From Hypoxylon rubiginosum (taxonomy: Eukaryota; Ascomycota; Sordariomycetes; Xylariales; Hypoxylaceae): a stretch of 40,798 nt of DNA. Location of the stretch: assembly GCA_902806565.1 (NCBI GenBank), contig CADCXA010000045.1, forward strand, positions 1 to 40,798, in the 5' to 3' direction. The notes beneath the pieces were generated by a model, which had not been told where the DNA came from, did not search any database, and was given only the letters and a program-made list of their open reading frames with translations. This document shows positions 1 through 13,080 of the stretch, in pieces (the first letter of the stretch is position 1; each line of letters opens with the position of its first letter). A program made the translations under genes and the position numbers.

Positions 1-1387
1 TTAGATTTATTAAATAACTTTATTTAACAGTTAAAAAAAATTAAATAACATGTTATTTTTTATTTATTTTATTTAATTATTAAATAAACGGATAATATAT
101 TTATTATTATTAAATAATAAAAATTAAAAAACATTATTAAATATATAATAAAAAAACGTTAAAACGTGTTAAATAATTACACGTTTAATAAAATCCTAAG
201 TTTTTTTTATTAAAGCTATTATTTTTTAAATGGTATTTTTAATTTTAAATTTAATTACGTTAAATAATAAAATATATATATTAAAAATAATTAATTTAAT
301 TATTTTTTTTTTTTTTTTAATTTAATTATATAACAGTATAATTTTATATAAAAAGTAATAATTAAATTTAAGTTTAATTTCCTAGTTAATTTTTATAATA
401 GTTACTTTAAAAAAAAATTTAAAAAAAATTTATAATAAAAACGTTTTTATTTTTTTTTAAATATAAAATAAAGTTATTATTATAATATAACTTATAAAAC
501 TAATTAAAAAAGAAATTATTATTAAAATATATTTATATTCTATATATTAATTTTATCTTTTATTTATTTTTAAAGCATAAAAATTTAAAAATAATTTTTT
601 AATACTTTAAAAAAAAATATAAATATTTTTATAATTAATATTAAGTTAATTATATTTTTAATTTTAATTATAAAAATATTAGTTTTTTAAATAAATATTT
701 AAAAACTATAAAGTAATTTTATATTTATTTATTTTAAAAATATAATTAAATATTTTTAAAATATTTTATTATTAAATATATTAAAAAATAATTAAGTTAA
801 ATAACTAAGAAAATTTTATTATATTATAGTATTTTTTATTATTAGAATTTATTATAATAAAGTTAAAATTTTAAAAGCTTTAAATATAATAAACTTTTTA
901 TTGTTTTTATATATATTAATTAATAAATATAATTTTTATTAAAAATTAATTATTAGTTATATATTAATTAGTTTTTATAATAAATAAAAATATTTATATT
1001 TTATTTTATTATATATAAAATAAATATATAGTTTTTTTAAAAATTTTAAAAATATTATATTATTATTAATTTTTTAAAATAATTAAAATATATAATAATA
1101 TAAGTTTTAAAAATAATATAAATAAATTTAAAGGTATTTAATTATAATAAGTTAAGTAAAATTTTCATGGTTTTATAAATATAAATTATTTATATTAATA
1201 TATTATATAATATTTTTTTAATGTTAAGATTTTATTTATTAAATATTTAACAAAAAAAAATAAAGTAATTAAAAATAATTTAAAATAAACTTATTTTTAA
1301 ATATAAAAATAACTTATAATTATAATAATAATTTAATAATAAAAAAAATTAAAATAAAATAAATTAAAAAAATAATATTAATTTATA
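1..1387. other. AT-rich RIP-degraded DNA, no gene
   Basis: This stretch is almost entirely A and T with scattered single C and G. It contains homopolymer runs, for example a long T run near 301-318, and many short AT palindromes. Stops occur in all frames and no frame suggests a protein. I see no RNA gene. It is probably the decayed remains of transposons, but none can be identified by eye. Confidence 0.75.
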
Positions 1388-1672
1388 TTATAATAAAATA
1401 TAGTTTTAATATCTTATAATTAAAAAACATTATAAGTAATAATAAATATAAAAAATATATTAAAAATACGTTAATTAATATAAATATTTAATTAATATTA
1501 AAGTATTATATATAATAAAAATAATATTTAAGGAAAAGTTATTTTAATATAATATTTAAATAAGTTATATAATAAATTTAAGTTATATATAACTTAAAAT
1601 ATTATATAATATTTTAACATTTTAATATCTTAATCTTATTATAATTACCTTAATATCTTAATCTTATTATAA
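1388..1672 (+). repeat. LTR-like direct repeat, copy A (pair with 2678-2960)
   Basis: This segment aligns without gaps to 2,678-2,960 at a constant offset of 1,290 bases. I compared 260 columns (1,391-1,650 against 2,681-2,940) by hand and found 31 differences, all transitions (C/T or G/A). That is the signature of repeat-induced point mutation of two copies of one sequence. The last ~20 bases after 1,650 align less well, with a few transversions. Two same-orientation copies of ~270-285 bp enclosing about 1 kb resemble the LTRs of a short or internally deleted retrotransposon. No TG/CA termini, primer-binding site or polypurine tract can be recognised, so they could equally be two members of a dispersed or segmentally duplicated family. 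Copy A is the more eroded copy around 1,591-1,610. Confidence 0.8.
1622..1672 (+). repeat. 28-bp tandem duplication at the end of copy A
   Basis: A 23-base word beginning TTAATATCTTAATCTTATTA occurs exactly at 1,622-1,644 and again at 1,650-1,672, a period of 28 bases. In copy B the second unit is only partly recognisable: the word ATCTTATTAT is kept at 2,951-2,960. The two units are identical within copy A, so this duplication either arose after most mutation or escaped it. Confidence 0.75.
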
Positions 1673-1935
1673 CTTTTTTTTATAATAACGATAAGTTTTT
1701 ATTAAATTAGAGCTATATAAAATAAATAAATAAATAAATAAATAAGTAATTAAATTTACGATCGCTAAGTTTAAGTAAGTTTTAAAAAAAAAATTTTAAA
1801 ATACGTGTGCCGGTAGTTTCCTTCCTTATAATTTTCCTTTTTATATTTAATATTTATATTTTTTTATATGTAACCGGCGCCTTAATTAATTTAATATTAT
1901 CTTAGATTTTTTTTTTAAAACTTTAATATTTAAAA

Positions 1936-2053
1936 TTTAATTTAACTTAACTTAATTTAAATTTAAATTTAAATTTAAACTTAAACTTAAATTTAAATTT
2001 AAACTTGTAAATTTAAACTTATAAATTTAAACTTAAACTTAAATTTAAACTTA
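1936..2053 (+). repeat. Degenerate hexamer tract (AAATTT / AAACTT)
   Basis: A run of about 118 bases is built from the hexamers AAATTT and AAACTT. In its second half this changes to a 14-base period where a GTAAATTT or ATAAATTT unit alternates with AAACTT. The AAATTT and AAACTT forms differ by one C-to-T transition, so the tract may be one tandem repeat blurred by mutation. It does not reduce to the TTAGGG telomere repeat by C-to-T or G-to-A changes alone, so I do not call it telomeric. Confidence 0.75.
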
Positions 2054-2205
2054 AAAAGGTAACTATATAAAGCTTTTTAAATTTTAAAGCTGTTTTTTTA
2101 TACTTGATTTTTATTTAATATTTTATTTTATATAATATCTTAAGTATTTAATATTTTTATAATTAGTATCTTAATAATTAGAATTTTATAAATTTTAATT
2201 AACTG

Positions 2206-2317
2206 GTATTTTATAACTAGTATTTTATTTAATATTTTATTTAATATTTTAATTAATATTTTATTTAGTATTTTACTTGGTATTTTATTTAATATTTTAC
2301 TTAGTATCTTATAACTA
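2206..2317 (+). repeat. 12-bp minisatellite (RTATTTTAYTTR) with 14-bp flanking variants
   Basis: Seven consecutive 12-base units run from 2,220 to 2,303. They are flanked on each side by a 14-base variant ending in ATAACTA (2,206-2,219 and 2,304-2,317). Units vary mainly by A/G at position 1, C/T at position 9 and A/G at position 12, all transitions. One unit (2,244-2,255) has a transversion. The unit at 2,268-2,279 (GTATTTTACTTG) retains the most G and C and probably lies nearest the ancestral sequence. Confidence 0.85.
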
Positions 2318-2677
2318 ATATTTTATATAACTAAAATTAAAATTTTATAGGTTTTAATTAAAATTAATAAACGTTATATATAATTAATAATAATATATAT
2401 AAATTAATTAATATTATATTAACTTAACTTATAAACATTATAAATAATTTTACTTATAAGTATCTAAAAGTTTTTTAACATATAAATATTTTAATATAAA
2501 TGTTTTAACGTAATAAAAAAAAAAATTAATAAAAAAAAATAAAAAACTCTAGGACTCCCACGTTTAAAAGCTTATAATATCTATTTTAATTAATATAATA
2601 TTATATTAATTAAAGTAAATATAAACGGTTTTTTTAAAACTATAATTATATAAATTTAAATTTAAGTTAAACGTTAA

Positions 2678-2960
2678 TTATAATAAAATATAACTTTAAT
2701 ATTTTATAATTAAAAAGTATTATAAGTAATAATAAATATAAAAAATATATTAAAAATATATTAATTAATATAAATATTTAATTAATATTAAAATATTATA
2801 TATAATAAAAATAATATTTAAGGAAAAGCTATCTTAATATAATATTTAAATAAATTATATAATAAACTTAAACTATATATAGCCCGAGGTATCACGTGAT
2901 ATTTTAATATTTTAATATTTTAATTTTATTATAACCATTTTAATCGCCGTATCTTATTAT
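2678..2960 (+). repeat. LTR-like direct repeat, copy B (pair with 1388-1672)
   Basis: This is the second copy of the ~280-bp direct repeat. It is less eroded than copy A in one patch: at 2,882-2,900 it keeps GCCCGAGGTATCACGTGAT where copy A has only A and T apart from one C. Ten transition differences fall in these 20 columns. Elsewhere in the pair copy A keeps a C or G where copy B has T or A, so each copy was hit independently. The core ATCACGTGAT (2,891-2,900) is a perfect 10-bp palindrome with a CACGTG centre. Confidence 0.8.
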
Positions 2961-5900
2961 AATATTAAAAAAATAAAAATAATTATAAATTTTATAGATA
3001 AATATTTATAATAAAAAAAATTTAATATATATAATAAATAAAAAAAAGTATATATTATTAAATATAACTATTTAAAAACGTTATTATATAATATATTTTA
3101 AAATTTTTATTTTTATAGTAAAATATAATAAAATACTTAAAAAATATTAATTATAAATAGTTTTTATAAAATAATATAAAAGTAAGATATTTTTTTTAAA
3201 TTAAAGTTATAAATAACTATAATATAATATTAAAAACAAATATATAAATAAATAAAAATATCGTAAAATTAATTATATAAAATATATAAAAAATTATAAA
3301 CTTTAATTTTTAATTATTAATTAATAAATTTATATAATATATTAAAATAATATATTACGTTTATATAATATATTTTAAATATATTATATATATTTATTAT
3401 AAAGATTTTATTTAATATTATATTAATTATATATATTTAATATATTTATATAAATAAAAATTAAATATATATAATAAATAAACTTAAAAATAATGTTTTT
3501 ATTAAAATCTAAGTTATTATTTTTAAAAGTTAAAAAAATAAAGTTATTAAAATTACCTTAAAGCGTTTATAATTAACGTTAATTTAAATTTAAATTATTA
3601 TTAAAATAAATAAATATAATTATAAATAATTATTTTTATTAATTAATATTATAACTTATTAATAAACCACGGTTTGTTTTTAACTTTAGTTTTTTAAATA
3701 AGGTTTAAAATATAATATTAACATATATATCTTTAATATAAACTATTTATTATTTTATTTAAAAAAATTATTAATAAATTATTTTATAATAAAAAATATA
3801 TTAAAAATAATAATAAAAAATAAATAAATTCTATAAATTTAAGAATTACATTTAATAAGGTTTTTTAAATTTTAATAATTTTATTTAATAAAATAATAAA
3901 AATTTTATATTTTATATTTTATAATTAATTTATTAAACGTTTAGTTAATTAATTTTATTTATTAGTTTAAAAAAAAAATTAATAAGTATTATAAAAAAAA
4001 CTATATGTTAAATATAAAAATAAAAATATTTAAATAAAATATTTAATAAAAAAAATAGATTTTAATAAAAGATTATATAAATATATAATAAAATTAATAA
4101 ATAATATTTAATATATTTAATAAAATAAAACTATTTATATTTAAAATAAACTTATTATAAACTAATAAACCTTTATATATTTTAATGTTTATACGGTATA
4201 AATAATTATTTAGTTAAAATATATTTATAAATAAAACTTTAAAATATAATTAATTAAATTAAATATTAAATAATTTAAATTATAATAATATAATAACTTA
4301 TATTTTTTAATATTTAAATTTTAAATAATAATTATATTATTTATTATATATTAACCAAATTAACATCTTTTAAGTTTTATTATAAATTATATTATTAAAT
4401 TTTATTTTAATAATATTTGTTTTTTTTTATTATTTCGCTTATTTTTTTTATAAATATAAAACTAAACTTAGTTTAATTAATTTAGTTTTAAACTAATTTA
4501 TAAACTAAAAAAAAATATTAATTAATATTAATTTATTTATATAAAACCTTATATTTAAAAATATATAATATAATATATTTTAAATATTTATTAAATTAAC
4601 ATATATAAACTTAATTAAAATAAATTTAATTAAAATTTTATTTCTTGGGTTTTTAAAATAAAAATTAATTAAGTTTATTAAATTTTATTAATAATATTTT
4701 AAAATATTTTAATTAAAATATATATATAAATAAAACTAATAAATTTAAATAATTTAATAATAAAATATTAATATAAATAATTTTATATTAAAAAGAATAA
4801 ATATATAAAAATAACTAAAAATAAATTAATTAAATATAAATAAATTTTTATTTATTTTAATAATAATATAACTATATAATAAATTAATAATTCTTTTTTA
4901 TATATTTTTATTTAAATATATTGTTTTTTTAAAATATTAAAAAAGTTAATTATTTTACTTTTAACTAAAAATAATATAAATTTTATTATTTTAACTTTAA
5001 TAACTTAATATATATAACTAGTTAAAAAAAAACCTAGTTTAATATTATTTAAAATAATAACTATTATTATTTTCTTGGATTTTTTAAATTTAATTTTATT
5101 ATATCACTTACTTTAATATAACTATATTAATTTTTATATATATAAAAAAAAAATAAAACTATATTACTTTTAAATTAATAGGATTTTAAGTAGTTAATAT
5201 TTATATTTTTAGTTAATAAAAAAACTATTATTTATAATTAATTTAATAAATATTAAGATTTTTTAAAAATATATTAAATTATTAAAAATCAATTAATTAT
5301 AATTTAAATTTTTTAAATTAAGTTAATTTTATTATATATTTATTAAAATAACTATTAAATAACCTTAAAATAAAAAAGTATTTATTTTTATAGTTATTAT
5401 ATTTATTATTAATTATTAACTTATTTTATATAAATTTAAAAATCGGTATATATTTAATTTTAATTAATAGCTTTTTTAAAAGTTTTTAATATAATTTTTT
5501 TTAAATTTAAATTTTAATTACTATTAAATTTATATAAAATATTTAACTTTATAATAAAAAAAAAACTTTTAAATATATAAATTATAATAACTTTTAATAT
5601 AATAATTATATTTATAATAATTAATTATAATAAATAAGATATTTTTTAATTATAAGAAGTAATTAAACTTATTAATATATTTTTTTTATTAATTTTTTAT
5701 TTATATATATTATTATTTATAAAAGATTTTCTATTTTTTCTTTTTTATTAAAAACTAATTTTTAATAAAAATATAAATTAATTATATTTTATAATTAAAT
5801 AATATAAAAATAAAAAACTATATTTAAGTTTTATTAATTTTATTATATATTATATAAAATTATTATATAAGAAAATAAATAAAAACATTAAATAAAAAAA

Positions 5901-7719
5901 TTATTAATTATAACTTAAATTTTATATTTAATAAAAGCTAAAGTTTTTTATTAGTTTATAATATTTATTAAATTTTTAACGTATTTTTAATAATATTTTA
6001 TTTTTTAATATTTTTATAAATTTATATTTATTAAAATACAAGTTATAAAAAAAGAAAATATTATATTATAATTTTAAAAATACCAGGATTTACTTAATAT
6101 TATTAATAAACTACGGTTTTAAAATATTAGTTAATTTATTAATTTACCTTAAATTATTATTTATAATAACTAGTTTTTAAATAAAAACTTAGTTTTAAAA
6201 GTTATTTTTAATATATTATTTTTTATAAAAAATAATTTATATATTTAATTTATAATAAAGCTTATTTTACGTTATAATATTTTTATAAATATTAAAGTTT
6301 ATATTAATTTTAATTTTAACTAATTTCACGATAATAAGAAAAAACTAAAAGTTTTTAAATATATTTATAATAATTTAAATATTAGTTAAATAGTTAAAAA
6401 TATTAAAAATACTATAAATTTAAATAGTAATAATAAGGTGTTTAACATTAATATCTTATATATTAAAATTTTAAGATTATTTTAATTATATTTTATTATA
6501 ATTAATTTACCTGGACTTTTTTTAATTAATAATAAAAATTAAAATAAAAAAAACTTAAAAATTATTAAATTATTTATTTTTTTATATATAAATAAACTAT
6601 AAAATATTATTTTTATTATTATTTTTATTAAAAGTGATTTCTTTTTATAATAAGTTATATAATACGTTAAAGTTTTAAATTTTTAAAGTATTTATATATT
6701 TAATTTTATTATTAAACTAAATATATTAAATAAAAGTTTTAATAATAAATAGTTTTATATTAAACTTTCTTAAAATAAAAATATTAAATTTTAATTAAAA
6801 TAATATATATTATATAACCGGAATTACGTTAAATATAATATAATAATAATTAAATATAATATAATAAAAAAAGATTTTTTTTTAAAAAAAATATAAATTT
6901 TCCTTAAGATATTATAATTAAAAATAACGGTTTTATAAATACGTTTAAATAATATTTTATTAGATTAAATTTTTATATAACTTTTAAATGTTTTTAAAAA
7001 TATAAAAATAGAAATTAAATAATATAAAAATAAGTTAACTAAATTAAAAATATTAAAAAATATTATTTTAAAATAATAAAAATATTTACTTAAAATAAAT
7101 ATAAGATTTTTAAGTTTATTAAAAACTATTATTAATAATATATATATAAATAACTTTTTTATTAACATTAAATATTTATAAACTTATAATAAGTATTTTT
7201 AAACTATAATATAAAATATATTCTTTAATTTCATTAAATAAATATATATAAAAAATTATATAAAAATTATTTAAAATAATTTAATTTTTAAAAATAATAA
7301 TAACTAATATATCTCTTAATTTAATTATATTAAAAAAATAAAAACTTTTATAAAAAAAGCTTAAAAATAAAAGTTTCTAAGTATATATAACCCCCTTATT
7401 ATAACTAAGCTTTTTAATAAATAATATAAGTTTTAATAAAAACTAATTTATAATTTTTTTAAATATATTTTTATATTTTTATATATAATTATTAATTTAA
7501 TTTTTTAAAATATTATAAATAAATAAATCACCGAGGTATTTTTTTATAAAATAATTAGTTTATTTATAAAAATCCTAAAAAAAAACTTAGTTATAAAAAT
7601 AAAAAAAATCTTAAAACTTTATTTATTAAAATATTTTATTATTTATAATTATTATTTAATTAAAAATATATAAAAAATATAATATTATATTTAAAATATT
7701 TTTTTTATATATATATAAT
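2961..7719. other. AT-rich RIP-degraded DNA, no gene
   Basis: Nearly 4.8 kb of A/T sequence without a plausible gene. The only open frame above 60 codons, 6,965-7,168 on the minus strand, is a run of Ile, Leu, Phe, Lys and Asn codons with no motif, as expected by chance in DNA of this composition. A 12-bp near-palindrome AAACCACGGTTT (3,665-3,676) and a few CCGG-containing words survive, for example near 6,818. No RNA gene was recognised. Confidence 0.7.
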
Positions 7720-8220
7720 AACAAATAACATAATAATATATTATAAGTTAAACTTATTTTATATTTTATAATACGTTTATTTATTAAATTATATAAATTA
7801 TTATTATATAATATATATTATTATATTTATATTTTAATATATTATAATATAAAAATAATATATATAATATAATATATATAAAAAAGTTTATTATAGTTTT
7901 ATATATAACTTAAAAATAAACTATAGATTTTTATTATAAAAAACTATAAATTATAATTATATATTATAATATTATAAAAAATAATAATAAATTTTATATA
8001 AGTTATAATTTATTATTAAAAAAAATAATAAATTACTATTAATAAATATTAATAATAATAATATATTATAAATTTTTATTAAAAGTAATAATAAATTAAA
8101 AAAAGTTATATTAAAATAAATAACAAGTTAAATAAAACTTAAGATTTTATAATTTATAATTAGTTTTTTAATTAATATAAAATATAACTTTTAAGTTAAA
8201 ATTTTATTTATATGTTTTAA
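7720..8220 (+). repeat. Dispersed ~500-bp repeat, copy 1 (pair with 38778-39266)
   Basis: About 500 bases here match 38,778-39,266 in the same orientation, 31 kb downstream. Shared landmarks in order include an AATACGTTTATTTA word (here near 7,771), the block AAATTATATAAATTATTATT, paired TTTATTA...AATAATAAATTA words, and TTAGTTTTTTAATTAATATA (here near 8,160). The alignment needs several short insertions or deletions, mostly in AT-dinucleotide runs, so this pair is older or less constrained than the other two pairs. The family is not recognisable. Similarity ends in simple AT repeats on the right. Confidence 0.75.
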
Positions 8221-11200
8221 AATAATATAAAATTTATATTTATATATTATAAACTATATATATTATATATATATATATAAATATATTATATATATTTTAT
8301 TATATTATTAATTACTATATAAAGCGTTTAATAAATTATTTATATAAGGTATTTTTAACTATTAGTTTTTATAATTTAACTATTTTATTAATATTATAAA
8401 GCCTTTTATATAAAACCATATAAATTAACATTTTATTATTTTTAATAAGAATTTATAATATAATAATTTTATTTATATTAAAATATTATATCCGGTGATT
8501 TTAATAGTTTATATTAATTATATTAACCGCGAATATAAAATCGAATTTATTATTAAATATATACACGTTTATATTATTATTATTAAAAAAAATAATATAT
8601 ATAAAACTTAATATATATATAACTTATTTATAAGTTAAATTATATTACGTTAAAAAAAAAATATAATTAAAATAAAATAATAATTATTAAAATATTATAT
8701 ATACTATTTAATAAAAATATAATAAAACTTATTATTAAAATTAAAATTAATAATCGTTATAAATTAATTTAAAATGGCGTTTAATTTTATTATTATAACG
8801 TTAATTATTTTAAGCTTATATTAAATAAAAAAATACACGTGAAATTTTTAATATTTAAATATTAAATAATTGTTATAAATATTAATTACCGTGATATTTA
8901 ATTTAATAATTATAATAAATAAAAAAAAAAAATTTAAAAAGGAAAAAAAAAAAGCGTCTGTTTTAAATATATTAAATCTTATATAATTAAAATAAAGAAA
9001 AACGTAAAAAATTTAAAACTTAATATAATAATAATAAATATAAAAAAGAAAATTTATATTATAAAATAAATTAAAACATTTAAATAAAAAATTAATATAT
9101 TAAACTATATATAATATTATATTATAAATTAAATAATATAATATATATATATCTAATATTTATATTTTAATTTTATAAATAATATATAATAAGATTTTAT
9201 ATATAACCTATATATATAATATATATAAAAATTATTTTATAGTATAATTTTAATATATATAGTTTTTTAATAAAATAACATTTTAATAAAATATAATAAT
9301 ATAATATTATACTTATTAATAAAAATAATATAACGGATTCGTATAATTAAAAAATAATTTATATTAAGTTTAATAATAATATAATAAAATTAAATATCAC
9401 GGTAACTATTAATAAAAAAAATACTTTCTTATATTTTATAATAATATTAATAATTTTAAATATTAAAAAGTTAATAACATATAAAATAATAATATAAAAA
9501 GTAAAAATAAAAAGAAAAAGAAATAAAAAAAAACTAAAAGTTATTAAAAATAAAAATATCTATTAAAACTTAAGCACTATAAAAAAACCGACTTTAATAA
9601 AAATAAATAAAAATAAAAAAATAATAATAATAATTAAAAATATTTATATAAACGGAATATATTTAAATATATTTATAAATAAAACTATAAAAAAAATAAA
9701 TAATAAAAGTTTTAAAAAAAATATTAAGTTATTTAATAAAAGTAAATTATATTATAAATATATTATATATTTAACATATATATATATAATATTTACTATA
9801 ATATTATTTAATAATAAATTATTAAAAAACAATTTAATTAAATTAAAAATATTTATTACGACGTTAGTAACTTAAACTGCGGCGTTTTTAATTACTATGT
9901 TAAAATTAAATAAAAATATAACCCTTTTAATAAAAAAAATAAAAAAATTAAAAGAATCTAAAAAAAAATATTATATAATTATAAAATTAGAAATTAATAA
10001 AATATAAGGTTTAATTAAATATTAACCGTTTTATTTATATATATATATATTTAAATAATAATTAAACTATAAATATAATTAACTAAATTAAAAAATAAAA
10101 TAAATAATATTATAATAATAACTAATAAAATAATATTATAAAAAAAGTTAATAAGCGTGTATAATATAAATAAATTAAATAAAAACATAATATTTATATT
10201 AAAAAAATATAAATAAAAATATAAAAATAATAAATAATAATATATACCATTATTTATATTTTATATAATATAAAAAAAATAAATAATATTATATATTATA
10301 TATTATATTTATTTATATATATATATTATTATATATATATTACTTATTATTTTAAGGTTTATAAAATAATATTTAAAAAAAATTTATTATAATTATAAAA
10401 TAAAATAACTTATATAATAAGTAATATATAAATTAAATATAATATTAATAATTATAATATTATATAAAAATTAAAAATATAAATATTATATATATATAAT
10501 TATTATATTATATATATAATATTATATTATATTATTATTATATATTATATATATTATATATATATTATATATATTTATTTTACTTTATTAATATATTATA
10601 TTATATAATATTAAACGAAAATATAATAATAAAAAATAATCTTATCTTTTAATTTAAAATATTTAAAAATAATTATATTATTTTTAATAACAATTAAAAT
10701 AATACCGTTAAAATAAACTATATAATTATTACTATTAAAAGTGAAACTATATTATTTATTATAAACTATAAGTTTTTTAAAATAAAAACTTTTTATCTCG
10801 TTTTAATTTTTTTATAAAATAAATACTTTAATTAAAAAATTTAATTTAAAGTTTTTAATATATTTATAGTTTAATTATATAATATTTAATTATTAAATCT
10901 TTTTTTAAATATATTTCTTATAAATTAAATAAAACTGTATTTTTATACCGTTATTTATAATATTTTAATATTATAAAATAATATTATAAATATAATTTAA
11001 AATTTATATTAATAATATAATTTTTTATTTATATTTTAACGTTTTATCGATATAATATTTAAAATAAATATAGATTTTAAAAAGATATAATATTTATAAA
11101 AATAATATATAATTATAATAATATAAAAACTAATAAAAAATAAAAGTTTAAAAAAAAATTATACGTCGCTTTTAAAATATAATAATTACGTTAAAAAATT

Positions 11201-12831
11201 CTTATAATATATTTAAAAAGCTGTGTAAATTTTAAAAAACTTATATTTATTTAAAAATTTAAGAAGAAAAATTTTTTATAATAATAATAAAAACTTTTTA
11301 ATATTTTTTTATAGATTTCTTTTATATTATTTTTATAGTTATAAATATAAAAACTAATAATTAAAATTAAAACTATATTAATTTAAATATTTTATAAAAG
11401 ATTTTAAATTTAAATATTTTACTTTTTAATATATATTTAATTAAATATATAATATAATATATATATATTTAATAATATTAATTATAAATTATTATTTTTA
11501 TATAATATATATATAAAATATTTATACTTTTAAATAATATTTTTTTAATATATATATATAATATTATTTATTATTAAGTTTTTATATTATTATATTATTA
11601 TTTTATTATATTTATATAATAATAATATAATATTTATAATAAAGTTATTATAAATATTAAATAGTTTAAAATAATATAAAATAATATATTAATTATAATT
11701 ATTAAAATATAATAAAACTTTTTATTATATTATTAATAAGTTTTTTATAATTATTATAAAAGGTTTTTTAGCTGATTTTTTATAATAAAATTACTTATTT
11801 TATTATTATAATAATAATAATATAGTTATTATACAATTTAAAACTTATTATTATCTTTTATTAGTTATTTATTTTATTTTTTTTTATTTTTAATAATTTT
11901 TTAATAATATAAAAACAATAAAATACCGTATAAATATTAATAGCGGCGTTTAAAAAAAAACTTTTTTAATATAAAAAACTTTTTATTATTATTTATATTT
12001 CGGCTAGTATTTTATTTTATTAAAACAAGATTAGTTTATTTTTTTTTACTATATATTGTTTAAATTTATAACGGCGATATATTACTTATTAATTATTTTA
12101 TAAAAATAAAAACCTTATTAGTTTAAATTAAATTATATAACGTTATAATTATTAATATAAAATATTATATCACGTTTATATATTTAGTTTTAACTGTTAT
12201 TAAAAATTATTATATAACCGTAATTTAAATATATAATAAAAATAATATAAAAAAAATTAATATTAATATTATTAAAATTTTTATAGCTAATATAAATATA
12301 AATAATAAGCTAATAATAAGTATATTATTTATAATAAAAAATTATACGTTTATTAATAACTTATATATTTATAAGTTTATATTTATATATTTAATATTAA
12401 ATAATTAAATAAATAATATATTTAAAATATTATTTAACGTTTTTTTAACTGGAATATAAAATATAAAAACAAATAAAATAATATAAAAAATAATTTTAAA
12501 TAATTATTATAATAATAATAATATAAACTTTTATAAAGTTTTTAAAAAAATAATAAATCTTTTAAATCTATTATTTATATATATTAATATAATATTTATA
12601 AAACTTTTTAAAAACTAATATATTTAATATATAATAAGATTATAAAATATTAAATATTAAATTAATTTTTATATTTAAATAAACGGTTTTTATAATTTTA
12701 ATATATTTATATTAAACGTAATATTATTTAAAAAATTAATAACGTTTTTAATAACTTAAATTTAAAAAATATAATAAAAGGATTTTAATAATAAAATAAT
12801 ATATATAAATTTAATGTAAAAGTTATTATTT
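8221..12831. other. AT-rich RIP-degraded DNA with TA microsatellites
   Basis: There is no gene here. Long TA/TATT dinucleotide-rich stretches occur at about 8,248-8,300, 10,300-10,330 and 10,485-10,575. An A-rich run interrupted by GG occurs at about 8,928-8,953. Scattered CpG-containing words such as ACGACG and GCGGCG (9,858-9,885 region) survive, consistent with mutation that prefers CpA over CpG. No RNA gene or open frame of note. Confidence 0.7.
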
Positions 12832-12865
12832 AAAAAAAAAAAAAAAGAAAAAAAAAAAAAGAAAA
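12832..12865 (+). repeat. Oligo-purine tract
   Basis: Thirty-four consecutive purines, nearly all A with two single G. It is followed by more A-rich sequence to about 12,892. Such a tract could be the poly-A end of an old non-LTR element or plain homopolymer slippage. Nothing nearby decides between them. Confidence 0.7.
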
Positions 12866-13080
12866 TAAAAAAAAACAAGGAATAAAAAAGAAATAATTTT
12901 ATATTATTATTTATATATATAATTATATAGTTATATGTTTTTTATATATTTATTTATTTATATTTATTTTAAAATATTAATATAGTTAGTTTTATTATAA
13001 TTAATATTATAATTTTTTTAAAATGTTTTAAATAATTTTACGTTATTAATATTATAATAATAAGCTTTTTTAACTTTTTT

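Larger units (their letters stand above)
1673..2677. other. Spacer between the LTR-like repeats, with tandem repeats and a less eroded patch
   Basis: This is the ~1-kb interval between the two direct repeats. It holds a small AAAT microsatellite (about 1,721-1,746) and a patch at about 1,801-1,880 that keeps unusually many G and C, including CCGG words near 1,810 and 1,873. It also holds the hexamer tract at 1,936-2,053, the 12-bp array at 2,206-2,317, and another less eroded patch at about 2,546-2,565. There is no open frame of note. If the flanks are LTRs, this interior is too short and too simple to encode polyproteins, which would make it a TRIM-like non-autonomous element. That reading is inference. 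Confidence 0.55.

Noticed and set aside
1936..2053. Hexamer tract as a degenerate telomere array
   Set aside because: AAATTT and AAACTT cannot be derived from CCCTAA/TTAGGG by C-to-T or G-to-A changes alone.
6965..7168. 67-codon open frame on the minus strand
   Set aside because: It is composed almost only of Ile, Leu, Phe, Lys, Asn and Tyr codons with no motif, in DNA of extreme A/T content; expected by chance.
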